From assembly GCA_019113915.1 (NCBI GenBank), contig DXGM01000003.1:124001-188000 (forward strand): a stretch of DNA of 64,000 nucleotides, given 5' to 3'. Position 1 is the first letter of the stretch; every line of letters begins with the position of its first letter. Shown here in pieces: positions 33,586 through 41,784 of this stretch. Both the position numbers and the translations under genes were made by a program. This DNA comes from Candidatus Gordonibacter avicola (GTDB lineage Bacteria; Actinomycetota; Coriobacteriia; Coriobacteriales; Eggerthellaceae). The notes beneath the pieces are model-generated. The model did not search any database. It had not been told where the DNA came from and worked only from the letters and a program-made list of their open reading frames with translations.

Positions 33586-33957
33586 ATGAGCGGTAAGTAT
33601 GTTATCAAGAAAGAGCGGTCCAAGTATCGCTTTGATATTGTTGATGAGAACGGTGAAGTAGTGTTCAAAGGCGCCATTGGTTCAACCAAGGATGCGGTGA
33701 CACGCAAAATCGAACTCATGAAGAGCTTCGGAGCGGATCTTACGAACCATCTCCAGGCCGTTGAAGGGCGCAACAATGTCTACGTCATTCGCGGTGAAGA
33801 GCACTCTGCCCGAGAGGGAGAGCAGGGTCGCGTTGGCGATGCGATTCCTCTCGGATTTGGCACGGCCCAGGGCACTCGTGAAGAGGTACTTCTGACCAAG
33901 GATGCCATTCTCGCTGCATGTGATGGTGCATCCGTAGTGGATGAAACTGGCGAGTAG
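33586..33957 (+). CDS. DUF1508/YegP-like protein
   Basis: 123 residues. Residues 3-50 (GKYVIKKERSKYRFDIVDEN ... GSTKDAVTRKIELMKSFG) look like one DUF1508 unit, a small fold seen in YegP; the family's biochemical role is unknown. The C-terminal half is not recognised. The ATG at 33586 lies behind GAAAGGGGG. It belongs to the molybdoenzyme island, and a related but longer protein lies at 34367. Confidence 0.55.
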   Translation: MSGKYVIKKERSKYRFDIVDENGEVVFKGAIGSTKDAVTRKIELMKSFGADLTNHLQAVEGRNNVYVIRGEEHSAREGEQGRVGDAIPLGFGTAQGTREEVLLTKDAILAACDGASVVDETGE

Positions 33958-34078
33958 TTACCTTACGTTATAGTGGACATTCTTTCTTTGCTCTCCGTTT
34001 TTGTTTGTCCTTGGCATTCGAAATGGTTGCGCAAGGAAAGAGTGTCCTTCCATCTTACTAAAAAGAGAAAGGAAGACT

Positions 34079-34327
34079 ATGTGCTACAGACCACCAGCTG
34101 CGGAAATAGCTGCTGCTGAGGCGGAAGGACCCAAAAAGAAAGAATGTCCTGAATGCGGTTCTGAGGAGATGCTCACAGCAAAGACCTGTTCAAAGTGTGG
34201 GTATAAGTTTCCTCCGATGAAGCTTGCCCCCAAAGGCCCGAGCGCCCCTGCTCCTGCAGCGCCGGGTGCTCCGTCTGCCCCGAAGGCGCCCGGAGCACCG
34301 CAGCCACCCAAGGGCCCGCAAAACTAA
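34079..34327 (+). CDS. Small zinc-ribbon protein with Pro/Ala tail
   Basis: 82 residues: MCYRPPAAE start, a four-cysteine zinc ribbon (CPECGSEEM ... CSKCGYKF) and a tail of about 35 residues rich in Pro, Ala and Gly. AAAGGAAG precedes the ATG at 34079. A second protein that also begins MC and is cysteine rich lies at 36512. Such small proteins recur in my memory beside coriobacterial reductase genes, but their role is not known to me. An assembly or scaffolding part for the island is possible. Confidence 0.6.
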   Translation: MCYRPPAAEIAAAEAEGPKKKECPECGSEEMLTAKTCSKCGYKFPPMKLAPKGPSAPAPAAPGAPSAPKAPGAPQPPKGPQN

Positions 34328-34366
34328 GAGCACCATTATGTGGGGTCGATTCCTCGGGAGGCAAAG

Positions 34367-34810
34367 ATGGAACAGGGACTGTTTGAAATAACGCAGCGCA
34401 AAGAAAATCTGCGCTACTTGGTTGTCTTAAAGGATGAACGAGGAGAGGCAATCCTCACCAGTCAGTACAGGGAAGTCAAACCCATGTGCTTGAATGAAAT
34501 TGACTGGATACGAAGGTGCGGCCCCGAGGATAGTTTTTATGAGAGGATTGACGTCGAGGGAGCGTGGTCATATGTGTTACACGCTCGCGATGCTCATATT
34601 CTCGGAACCGGGCCGAAATTTGTGACAGAAGAAGAGCGGGAGAGGGGTATTGAGGCCGTAAAGAGATATGCCCCTGACGCACCTCTTTATGATTCGACGC
34701 CCGCTATTGATCTTTCGACGCGCATTCCGGAAACGTTGAGACAGCACGCAAGGGAAACGGTAGAACTCGCCGAGGCTGAAAAAGCCTGCTTTCGACACAC
34801 CTCCGCATGA
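34367..34810 (+). CDS. Double DUF1508-like protein, prematurely ended by a frameshift
   Basis: 147 residues as read. Residues 5-50 and 85-108 recall DUF1508 repeats (RYLVVLKDERGEAILTSQY; GIEAVKRYAPDAPLYD). A C-terminal module then begins (DSTPAIDLSTRIPETLRQHA). At AAAAA (34781-34785) the frame appears shifted: with one A fewer the protein would continue in the next frame to a TAA at 34923-34925 and gain a second, related module. ATG 34367 is chosen over the upstream 34340 because of GGGAGG nearby. Confidence 0.6.
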   Translation: MEQGLFEITQRKENLRYLVVLKDERGEAILTSQYREVKPMCLNEIDWIRRCGPEDSFYERIDVEGAWSYVLHARDAHILGTGPKFVTEEERERGIEAVKRYAPDAPLYDSTPAIDLSTRIPETLRQHARETVELAEAEKACFRHTSA

Positions 34811-34925
34811 TTTGACACCCGGTTGTGATATTTCAACGGACGCTCCGAATACGTTAAACCAAAAGGCAAAGGAAACAGTCAGGTTTGCTCAGGCTTACAT
34901 TAGGATAGTAGCAGAAACGAAATAA
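34791..34925 (+). pseudogene. Out-of-frame second C-terminal module
   Basis: In the +1 frame this stretch reads DTPPHDLTPGCDISTDAPNT followed by LNQKAKETVRFAQAYIRIVA. It matches the in-frame unit DAPLYDSTPAIDLSTRIPET / LRQHARETVELAEAEK position by position, without gaps. It is therefore a diverged tandem duplicate cut off by the frameshift at 34781-34785. Confidence 0.6.
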
Positions 34926-34940
34926 CTGACTGTTTCTTTT
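34872..34940 (+). terminator. Possible terminator with long loop
   Basis: GAAACAGTCAG (34872-34882) and CTGACTGTTTC (34926-34936) form an 11-bp perfect inverted repeat followed by TTTT. The 43-base loop is unusually long. The left arm lies within the out-of-frame module. Confidence 0.45.
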
Positions 34941-35039
34941 GTTCTCAACATTCCTCTGAGCAGATAGGTAGTTATCGACGGTGCTCAATGCGATTTGCCT
35001 TGATGGCGGCATAGTTTTGTGGTGGGAAGCGTGCAATAC

Positions 35040-36482
35040 ATGGTAACAAGCTTGTTCAATCACTGGCCTTCGTCTGATGCTGTCCTCGGTGCGGTCGGTA
35101 GCGGTACCGCGGTTGTTTTCAACTACGTCGTGTTCTTTGGCAGAATTTTCACGTTTTACGATGGTGGATCTGCCCTTCTTCAAGCAGCAGGGCCGGCGGT
35201 AGGAGTTGTTTGTCAAGTTCTCACTTATGCAGCTCTTTACATCTTTTCTGATAAAGTTTCGCGCATCGACTACAGGATTTTTGTTTTGCTTGCGGTATGT
35301 CTTATGTGCGCGTCGCTTATAGGTGCTTTTTTCTTCTCCGATATGTTCGTCTCTCCCGTGTTCGACTTTCTCCTGTACGCATGTTTTGGCATCGGGCTTG
35401 CACTGCAGCTTGTCGGTTGGACTGACTATTCATGGTGCGTACGCGGGCCAGAGTTGATCGTGGTCGCTTTGCTATTTTTTTGCGCTATCGCCTTTGAACT
35501 TCTTCTGCATTCGAGCGCAGACGCTCATTCTCGCGTGCTCATCTGCATTGCGTCGACCTTTTTTATGGCTCTTGCCTTTATTTCAAGCCGTCAAAACGGT
35601 GAGACACATATTTTTATCAGCAAGAGCGAAAGCAACGAGTCGGTAAACCTCAATTATGGGTCGCTGTTTTCCTATGCGACGACGGGCTTCGCGATTGCAT
35701 TGGTAGCAGTACTTTTGTGCGAATATACCTCAATCGGACTCATGCTATTTGCCTCAGCAGCGCTTGCGGTTGCAATTACCGGTGCGGTTGTTGTGTGTTT
35801 GGGGTATGGTCGTTTTCTTCTTCAAGGACCTATTGAGCGTGTGACGTTTCCCGAGCTCATTGCGTTTCTTTTGATTTCTCTGTTCTTTGACGGATATGTC
35901 AGACTTGCGCTTGTATGGTTTGTCGTTTTTTTACTATTGCTGCGAGACTTGGCGCGAATTGTGAACCTCTATGTCCTTGGTTCAGAGTTTGGAATTCAAA
36001 CTTTAAATCTTTCCCTGAAGGTGTCCCTACCTCTGGCCTTGGGCTTTCTCTTCGGACTCCTCATCCCAGCGCTGTTTCCGCAGCTCTATATGGTCAATGT
36101 CGTTATCTTGGTTTGTGCCCTTTGCTTCGCCATAGCCATTGTTCCCTATGGTTCTGATGCGCTCACCATGCCGGATACGAAACCAGAAAAAGCGGCAACG
36201 GGGGATAGCGAAAAAGGGTGTTGGAAAAAAGCGTGCGATCAGATGTCTGAAGAAGCCCATCTCACACCGCGTGAACGGGAAGTATTCCTTTTGCTTAGTC
36301 ATGGGCGGTCTTCGCTGGTGATTTCACGTGAGTTACATGTTGCTGTTACCACAGTAAAGACGCACACCTCAAACATTTACCGGAAATTTGACGTGACAAC
36401 ACAGCAGGATCTTATCGACCTTCTTGATGACCGCCGAGTCCAAATCGGCAAAGAAAACTCCGAACCCAAGCAACGTCTCTGA
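35040..36482 (+). CDS. Membrane LuxR-family regulator, island copy
   Basis: About 480 residues. Roughly twelve hydrophobic helices fill the first 380 residues, then a cytoplasmic linker and a C-terminal LuxR-type helix-turn-helix (LTPREREVFLLLSHGRSSLV ... TVKTHTSNIYRKFDVTTQQD). This architecture is typical of Eggerthellaceae, where such genes sit next to reductases and respond to their substrates. Start candidates are GTG 35019 and ATG 35040; GGGAAG upstream favours the ATG slightly. Codons look less GC-rich than in the flanking core genes, as for much of this island. Confidence 0.8.
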   Translation: MVTSLFNHWPSSDAVLGAVGSGTAVVFNYVVFFGRIFTFYDGGSALLQAAGPAVGVVCQVLTYAALYIFSDKVSRIDYRIFVLLAVCLMCASLIGAFFFSDMFVSPVFDFLLYACFGIGLALQLVGWTDYSWCVRGPELIVVALLFFCAIAFELLLHSSADAHSRVLICIASTFFMALAFISSRQNGETHIFISKSESNESVNLNYGSLFSYATTGFAIALVAVLLCEYTSIGLMLFASAALAVAITGAVVVCLGYGRFLLQGPIERVTFPELIAFLLISLFFDGYVRLALVWFVVFLLLLRDLARIVNLYVLGSEFGIQTLNLSLKVSLPLALGFLFGLLIPALFPQLYMVNVVILVCALCFAIAIVPYGSDALTMPDTKPEKAATGDSEKGCWKKACDQMSEEAHLTPREREVFLLLSHGRSSLVISRELHVAVTTVKTHTSNIYRKFDVTTQQDLIDLLDDRRVQIGKENSEPKQRL

Positions 36483-36511
36483 CGGACACCTATGAAGTGA
36501 GGGAGGCTGTA

Positions 36512-36904
36512 ATGTGTTTGACCTGTAACCCCTATTGTGGCCGCTGTCATCCACCGACTAAACGGAGAGCAGTTGAATGCCTCGATTGCGGAAAAACCAA
36601 TACCTTCGATGATGGCAACGTGACGCGCGAGGTTTGCTCCTTTTGCGGCGGTCGTTTGCCGAAATTGCGTACAACACAAACCCGCCGCTGCCGCTACAGC
36701 GGATTACTCTGCGCCGATCCGTGTGGTCGCGTGTTCGAAAAGCAGGCGGACGGCGTATTTAAGGTATGCGACAGAAGAGTGCCACCACTTGATGCGAAGG
36801 AGTTCGCCCGCTCATTAAGGAAGGGCCCTTCTGAGGAAGACAAGAGGAAGCGACGCGCACTTGTTGAGAACCACGCCGGACCTACGTCCGGTTTACCCGT
36901 ATAG
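36512..36904 (+). CDS. Cysteine-rich zinc-ribbon protein
   Basis: 130 residues with many paired cysteines (CLTC, CGRC, CLDC, CSFC, then C-x-YSGLLC-x3-C) consistent with two or three zinc-binding knuckles, followed by a basic, probably helical C-terminus (GPSEEDKRKRRALVE). GGGAGG is five bases before the ATG at 36512. I do not recognise a named family. It lies between the LuxR regulator and the chaperone-like gene of the island. Confidence 0.6.
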   Translation: MCLTCNPYCGRCHPPTKRRAVECLDCGKTNTFDDGNVTREVCSFCGGRLPKLRTTQTRRCRYSGLLCADPCGRVFEKQADGVFKVCDRRVPPLDAKEFARSLRKGPSEEDKRKRRALVENHAGPTSGLPV

Positions 36905-36934
36905 CTTGATATGAAAAGATAAGGAATCTACTCC

Positions 36935-37942
36935 ATGGAACTCACTTCTTATGAACCGTTACACGTCCCTCTGCCAAAGATGGCAGTGACCGACGCGCAA
37001 CTCGATGAACGCATAGCCTCAATTGTTGCGCAAATTCCCACGTACGCAAATCAAACAGATGCACTGGTTGAACTGCACGATAAGGTGAATGCCCTTGTTA
37101 CGATGCGCGAAAACGGAGAGCCTATGCCGGGGCTCGAAGAAGCTTCTCTTACTATTACGGTGGGGGACGGGTTCTTTCCCCAAGAATTTGCTCAAGGTCT
37201 TGTTGGCATGAAGTGTGGCGAAACAAAAACTTTTGAGTACCAACAAGCGGGAATTGGCACCGAGAGTGAAGATGATCTTTCCTCGACTATTGAAGCGACG
37301 GTAACTATTGAGTCGATACGCAAGCGCGTTGACCCGGAATTGAACGATGAGTGGGTTAAGCGTTTTGTTCCCCGTTTTTCAACCGTGGAAGAGTTTCGCG
37401 CTGATGTAGAAGCACGACTCGTGGAGGAGATGGACAAGAAACGCGAGGAACTGCTTCGCGAACGATGCTCCGTGCTTCTTGCGCAACGGCTCAAGGAAAA
37501 GCCGACGGACGAGGAAGTGGAAAGTGCGGCGATAAACGTGCGCGCATCATTTGAGCGGGACTGCATGAAAGAGGGGAAGGATCGTGCCCAAAAAGCGTCT
37601 GAAATGGGAATTCCCGAGGAACAGCTTGAAGCGTTCTTCCATCAAGCAGGCACAATGGCTGTGGCTCAAGGTAAAGCCATTGCAGCAATGGCCGATTATT
37701 GGAACATTCAGCCTACTGACAAAGATCTTGACGAAACGCTACAAAAACACTTCGGCAATGATAAGCAGGCAAAGGCCAGATTTGATACCGAAGAGGGACG
37801 CGAGAAACTTATCGAGATGGCACGCTGTGAGCTTGCGCTCGATGCTGTTATCACAGATGCCATTGTGTTTGAGCAAGAAGAACCCACCAACGATGTTCCC
37901 CCGCAGGTCGCCGCGCGCCAAGCGCTGAACCCTTTTGCTTAA
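36935..37942 (+). CDS. Trigger-factor-like chaperone without ribosome-binding domain
   Basis: 335 residues. Residues of about 45-125 fit an FKBP-type prolyl isomerase insert (FFPQEFAQGLVGMKCGETKT), and residues of about 130-320 fit the helical C-terminal chaperone domain of trigger factor (DPELNDEWVKRFVPRFSTVE; EKLIEMARCELALDAVITDA). The N-terminal ribosome-binding domain is missing, so it probably does not act on nascent chains in general. Position at the end of the molybdoenzyme island suggests a dedicated folding or maturation factor (inference). Isomerase residues may be partly lost. Confidence 0.65.
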   Translation: MELTSYEPLHVPLPKMAVTDAQLDERIASIVAQIPTYANQTDALVELHDKVNALVTMRENGEPMPGLEEASLTITVGDGFFPQEFAQGLVGMKCGETKTFEYQQAGIGTESEDDLSSTIEATVTIESIRKRVDPELNDEWVKRFVPRFSTVEEFRADVEARLVEEMDKKREELLRERCSVLLAQRLKEKPTDEEVESAAINVRASFERDCMKEGKDRAQKASEMGIPEEQLEAFFHQAGTMAVAQGKAIAAMADYWNIQPTDKDLDETLQKHFGNDKQAKARFDTEEGREKLIEMARCELALDAVITDAIVFEQEEPTNDVPPQVAARQALNPFA

Positions 37943-38013
37943 CGGTTTGTGCTCAGCGTTTCAGCAGGTAGGTCACGAGCTATCACTGCTGCATGCGTTG
38001 ATGTGTTGTTGAA

Positions 38014-38040
38014 GCCCCGTTAGAGTTACTCTAACGGGGC
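38014..38040. repeat. Perfect palindrome with TTAGAGTTACTCTAA apex, copy 1
   Basis: Arms of 13 bp (GCCCCGTTAGAGT / ACTCTAACGGGGC) around a single T. The apex 15-mer is at 38020-38034. It lies 72 bases after the chaperone-like gene and 74 before the next LuxR gene. No T-run follows. Confidence 0.8.
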
Positions 38041-38113
38041 GCCTTCGGTATCAGCCACTGCGGGGTGGACTACTCTCCGCAAAGACTCGTTTCGCATAGC
38101 ATCTGTTTCGTGT

Positions 38114-39595
38114 ATGATGACCGCCATGAAGTTCTCAGGGGATAGTTACATCACACATAACGCCCACGCGGCAACGGTTCTTGTTGCGGTGGGGTTCACG
38201 TGCCTGTATACGGTTGCTATCGTTTTTTTCTATTGTGACTGGCTTTTCGACCTTCCCGGTGCCAATCCACTTTGGTATGGCGGGTTACTGAACGGCCTAC
38301 TCTGCCTAACTGCGGCGGTGGTGTTTCTCCTGTCGCGCAAGGGACGCGTGCGCGAGGGTAGTGCTATAGGGGTGGGGAGTGTAAGCTATCTGGCATCGCT
38401 CGCTGCGGTGTTGGCGGCCTCGCCGTCTTCTTCGCTTCTATGCGCGTACGTCGCCGCTGCGTTAGCGGGTGTGGGGGCAGGTTTGCTCATCCCTTTGTGG
38501 TTTAGCCGGATGGGGATGCTTGCGCGGAATAACTCCGGGTATGTGCTGGGCATATCATCGCTGGTCAGTGCGCCGATTGCACTTGCGCTTGACCTGTTGC
38601 CGGATGGGGCTTTGGTAGGTGGCTGCGGCGTACTGGTAATTGCATCTTCTGTGCTGCTTGTTGTACTGCGCGCTCTTCCGCACCAAGAAGAGACTGAACC
38701 TTCACACCTTCTTGCAACCGCCGCTGAAGAACCGTCAGATCCGCTGAAAAGGCTCGCCGCGCCGCTGGCCTATGTGTTCATACTGTCCCTTGCGTACGGT
38801 GTGCTCGATGTCGTAGCTATGGCAACTCCTACCGCCACGGCGGCCGATTCCGGGTTTGCCTCGCAGGGCGGCGGTATTGTGGCCATCGGCGTATTCCTTT
38901 TGTATGTGCCCTTCGGAAAAGGACGCTACACAGCACTGCTGAACGCATCGCTTGTCGTAGTGGCCACGGGGCTGGTGTTTCTCCCGTTCCTCGGCGGCGT
39001 ATACAGCATTGTGTTGGTTGTGCTCACCCATGTGGGGTGGGAGATAGCACTGTTGGTGTCATACGCGCTGGTCATTGATGTTTTCCGCAGCGACAAACAG
39101 AAGCTTATGGGTTGGTCGGCAGCGGTGTTCGCATTTCCGCGTCCCGGTGTGGTGCTAGGAGGACTTGTGGCCTCGCTGGTTGCTGAGGGGAGTCATTTCG
39201 CCTTTGCGCAGATGACCATCATCGCGTTTGCGCTTCTCTATCTTATTATGATGGGCGTGTGGCTTTTGCGAACCCGCGAGAAGCGTGCCGCTGAACGCGC
39301 GCTGCGCAAGCGCGATGAACTCATCAAGCGTTATGTGCGCGCTCGCGATGACGTACAGATGCTCGCTTGCGATGAGTTGTCCGCTGCGCACGGACTTACA
39401 AAGCGCGAGACGGAGATACTACGCCTGCTTGCCCAGGGCCGCGACGCCGCGCATATCGAACGCACCTTGTTTATCTCACGCAACACGGTAAAAAGCTATA
39501 CAAAATCACTCTATGCGAAGCTGGACGTTCACTCGAAGCAGGAGCTTATTGACCTGGTGAACGCCTCTCTAGAGCTCGATTCTATAAGCTTCTGA
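38114..39595 (+). CDS. Membrane LuxR-family regulator of the flavoprotein reductase
   Basis: 493 residues: about twelve membrane helices to residue 380, an Arg-rich helix (TREKRAAERALRKRDELIK), and a LuxR helix-turn-helix (LTKRETEILRLLAQGRDAAH ... NTVKSYTKSLYAKLDVHSKQ). Its direct downstream neighbour is the FAD/FMN reductase at 39731, its likely target. Three ATG codons (38114, 38117, 38126) are possible; none has a strong ribosome site. Higher GC than the island copy at 35040, so the two are not a recent duplication. Confidence 0.83.
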   Translation: MMTAMKFSGDSYITHNAHAATVLVAVGFTCLYTVAIVFFYCDWLFDLPGANPLWYGGLLNGLLCLTAAVVFLLSRKGRVREGSAIGVGSVSYLASLAAVLAASPSSSLLCAYVAAALAGVGAGLLIPLWFSRMGMLARNNSGYVLGISSLVSAPIALALDLLPDGALVGGCGVLVIASSVLLVVLRALPHQEETEPSHLLATAAEEPSDPLKRLAAPLAYVFILSLAYGVLDVVAMATPTATAADSGFASQGGGIVAIGVFLLYVPFGKGRYTALLNASLVVVATGLVFLPFLGGVYSIVLVVLTHVGWEIALLVSYALVIDVFRSDKQKLMGWSAAVFAFPRPGVVLGGLVASLVAEGSHFAFAQMTIIAFALLYLIMMGVWLLRTREKRAAERALRKRDELIKRYVRARDDVQMLACDELSAAHGLTKRETEILRLLAQGRDAAHIERTLFISRNTVKSYTKSLYAKLDVHSKQELIDLVNASLELDSISF

Positions 39596-39669
39596 ACTGG
39601 TATTTCTCAGATACCCACCTCAGGGGTGTACCGCCTTTCCCGCAAATCCGTAGCATGAGATGCGCACAA

Positions 39670-39697
39670 GGCGCCTCTCTTGGCGAAAAGAGAGCGC
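39670..39697 (+). promoter_or_regulatory. Leader hairpin before the reductase gene
   Basis: GGCGCCTCTCTT pairs with AAAAGAGAGCGCC around a short loop GGCG, ending 33 bases before the ATG at 39731. It could be a LuxR-region attenuator or an mRNA-stabilising hairpin. Confidence 0.4.
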
Positions 39698-39730
39698 CGC
39701 ACTCAAGGATTTACAAGGGAAGGGAAACGC

Positions 39731-41680
39731 ATGACACAAGAAGACGAGACGAGGCAGACTGCTTTGCCGCCGCGCCGGCGCGGTATGTCGCGCCGCACGT
39801 TTGTCGGCGCGGCTGCGGTGGCTGGCGTGCAGTTGGCAGTATTCGGACTGGCAGGGTGCGCCCCCAAGGCCGACGATGGGAAGGCGGTTGGCTCGTACCA
39901 GCCCGGAACGTACACGGGCACTGCGGACGGCAAGTTCGACACCTTGACGGTGGAAACCGACTTCACCGAGGATGCCATCTCGGCGGTGCGCGTTGTGGAG
40001 CACCGCGACACTGCACGTATTGCCGATGCGGCTGTTGAGCGCATGCCCGAACGCATTGTGGCTGCCCAGGGCCTCGGCGTTGATGCAGTCACCGGTGCCA
40101 CACTGACGAGCATGGGTATTGTGAACGCCGTGGCGGAGTGCGTCGATCAAGCGGGCGGCAAGTCCTCCAAGCTGATGAAGGTGGGGGCATCGCAGCTGAC
40201 GGGGGAGACAAAAACGCTTGAAGCCGACGTGGTTGTGGTGGGCGCGGGCGCGTCTGGCATGGGCGCCGCTCTTGCCTCCGCGCAGGCGGGCAAGCGCGTA
40301 ATTGTGCTGGAGAAAAACTCGAACATTGGCGGCAACTGTCTGGTGTCCGGTGGCTATCTTGAGTACCTCAGCGCACCTGAAAGCGCGCGACCTGAGATGA
40401 CCGACCAGCTAAACCGCTACGTTGAGGAAGTACTTGCGAGCGAACTGGTGACCACCGTTGATCCCGAGTTGGTGGCTACGGTGCGCGCTCAATACGAAGC
40501 ACATAAGGCATCCGGGTCAACAAAGCTGTTTGATTCGCTGGAGTTTTACGCGCTTGATTTCGCAGCAACCACCGGCGAGGGTCTGCCGCCGGCGGTGTAT
40601 CTTCCCGTGGCGAAAAACATATCTGCAACGAACGACTGGATGAGTGACCTGGGCTTTCAGTGGGAAACGCCGACGCACCTTATCACGGGCTACACCTACC
40701 CGCGCTGGTCAAACCCCACCACAGGCGTGTGCGGCGAAGGGTACTTCGACTTTTTCGACGAGGTGCTCACGGGCGGTGGCTACGACGTGAACGTGCTTTT
40801 GGCGACACCTGCGCAAAGCCTGATGACCGAAGGCGGCGCAGTGGTTGGCGTGACGGCACGCGCCGAGGATGGCACTACCTATAAGGTGAGTGCTCCGGTT
40901 ATTATTTTGGCGTCGGGTGGCTTCTCTGGCAACGACGATCTGCTACGCGAATACAACACCATGTGGCCCTATCCCGAGGGACCGCTCAGCACCACCAACG
41001 TGAACGGCCACACCGGTGACGGTATTGTGATGGCGCGCGAGCTGGGCGCTGCGGTGGCCGATATGGGTAATCAGATGATGTTCCCGTTCAACGACCCCAT
41101 CACCATTTCCGCCGAGAACGTTTCCGGTACGTTCGCCGACTGCCCCATCGTGAACAAGCAGGGCAAACGCTTCCTGGATGAGACGGCCGACCGCTTCGAG
41201 ATGACGGCGCTTCTCATGGAGCAGGAAGACAGCCTGTGTTACATGATCAGCGACGCGGACAGCGTGTACGTGACCGAGGCATCGCCCGGTGAAGAGACGC
41301 TGCTGCGTCGCGGTCAGCTGTTCAAGGCCGACACCCTGGAGGACCTGGCAAAGCAGATCGGCATGGATGCGGATACCTTCGTTGCCGAGATGGAACGCTT
41401 CAATGGCTTCGTGGCGAAGGGGGAGGACGAGGAATTCGGCCGCTACCTGTTTAGCGAGATCAGCGCCGTGGATACACCACCCTTCTACGCCTCACCAGCC
41501 ACGTGGGCGGCCCACATCACCATCGGCGGCCTCGACGCAAGTGACGACACCTTTGCCGTCCGCAACGAGGCAGGCGAAACCATCCCCGGCCTGTATGCCT
41601 GCGGCGAGGTACGCAACGGCATCTGCGGCGTAGGCAGCATAGCCGACGGCGTAGCCGCCGGCAAAGCCATCTTCGCATAG
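39731..41680 (+). CDS. Tat-exported FMN/FAD lipoprotein reductase (fumarate reductase-like)
   Basis: 649 residues. A twin-arginine signal (MSRRTFVGAAAVAG) ends in a lipobox LAGC, so it should be an exported lipoprotein. Next comes an FMN-binding domain with the covalent flavinylation motif DAVTGATLTS, then an FAD domain (VVVGAGASGMGAALASAQAG ... EKNSNIGGN) of the fumarate reductase/flavocytochrome c family. Members reduce enoates such as fumarate, urocanate or cinnamates; the substrate here is unknown. AAGGGAAGGG sets ATG 39731. It is preceded by its probable LuxR regulator. An ApbE flavin transferase is needed and is not in the window. Confidence 0.88.
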   Translation: MTQEDETRQTALPPRRRGMSRRTFVGAAAVAGVQLAVFGLAGCAPKADDGKAVGSYQPGTYTGTADGKFDTLTVETDFTEDAISAVRVVEHRDTARIADAAVERMPERIVAAQGLGVDAVTGATLTSMGIVNAVAECVDQAGGKSSKLMKVGASQLTGETKTLEADVVVVGAGASGMGAALASAQAGKRVIVLEKNSNIGGNCLVSGGYLEYLSAPESARPEMTDQLNRYVEEVLASELVTTVDPELVATVRAQYEAHKASGSTKLFDSLEFYALDFAATTGEGLPPAVYLPVAKNISATNDWMSDLGFQWETPTHLITGYTYPRWSNPTTGVCGEGYFDFFDEVLTGGGYDVNVLLATPAQSLMTEGGAVVGVTARAEDGTTYKVSAPVIILASGGFSGNDDLLREYNTMWPYPEGPLSTTNVNGHTGDGIVMARELGAAVADMGNQMMFPFNDPITISAENVSGTFADCPIVNKQGKRFLDETADRFEMTALLMEQEDSLCYMISDADSVYVTEASPGEETLLRRGQLFKADTLEDLAKQIGMDADTFVAEMERFNGFVAKGEDEEFGRYLFSEISAVDTPPFYASPATWAAHITIGGLDASDDTFAVRNEAGETIPGLYACGEVRNGICGVGSIADGVAAGKAIFA

Positions 41681-41713
41681 AGCACGTGACAGGTTTCGGG
41701 AAGTACTATGCTA

Positions 41714-41748
41714 AAGAGAAGCCTTAGAGTTACTCTAAGGCTTCTCTT
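41714..41748. repeat. Perfect palindrome with TTAGAGTTACTCTAA apex, copy 2
   Basis: Arms of 17 bp (AAGAGAAGCCTTAGAGT and its complement) around a single T at 41731; apex 15-mer at 41724-41738. It sits between convergent genes, 34 bases after the reductase stop, so it could end transcription from both sides. Confidence 0.85.
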
Positions 41749-41769
41749 ATTACGGCACCACTGAGCGTT

Positions 41770-41784
41770 TTAGAGTTACTCTAA
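41770..41784. repeat. Bare TTAGAGTTACTCTAA copy 3, overlapping a stop codon
   Basis: The 15-mer occurs without long flanking arms. The minus-strand gene at 41781-42536 uses its internal TAG as stop codon. Confidence 0.8.
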
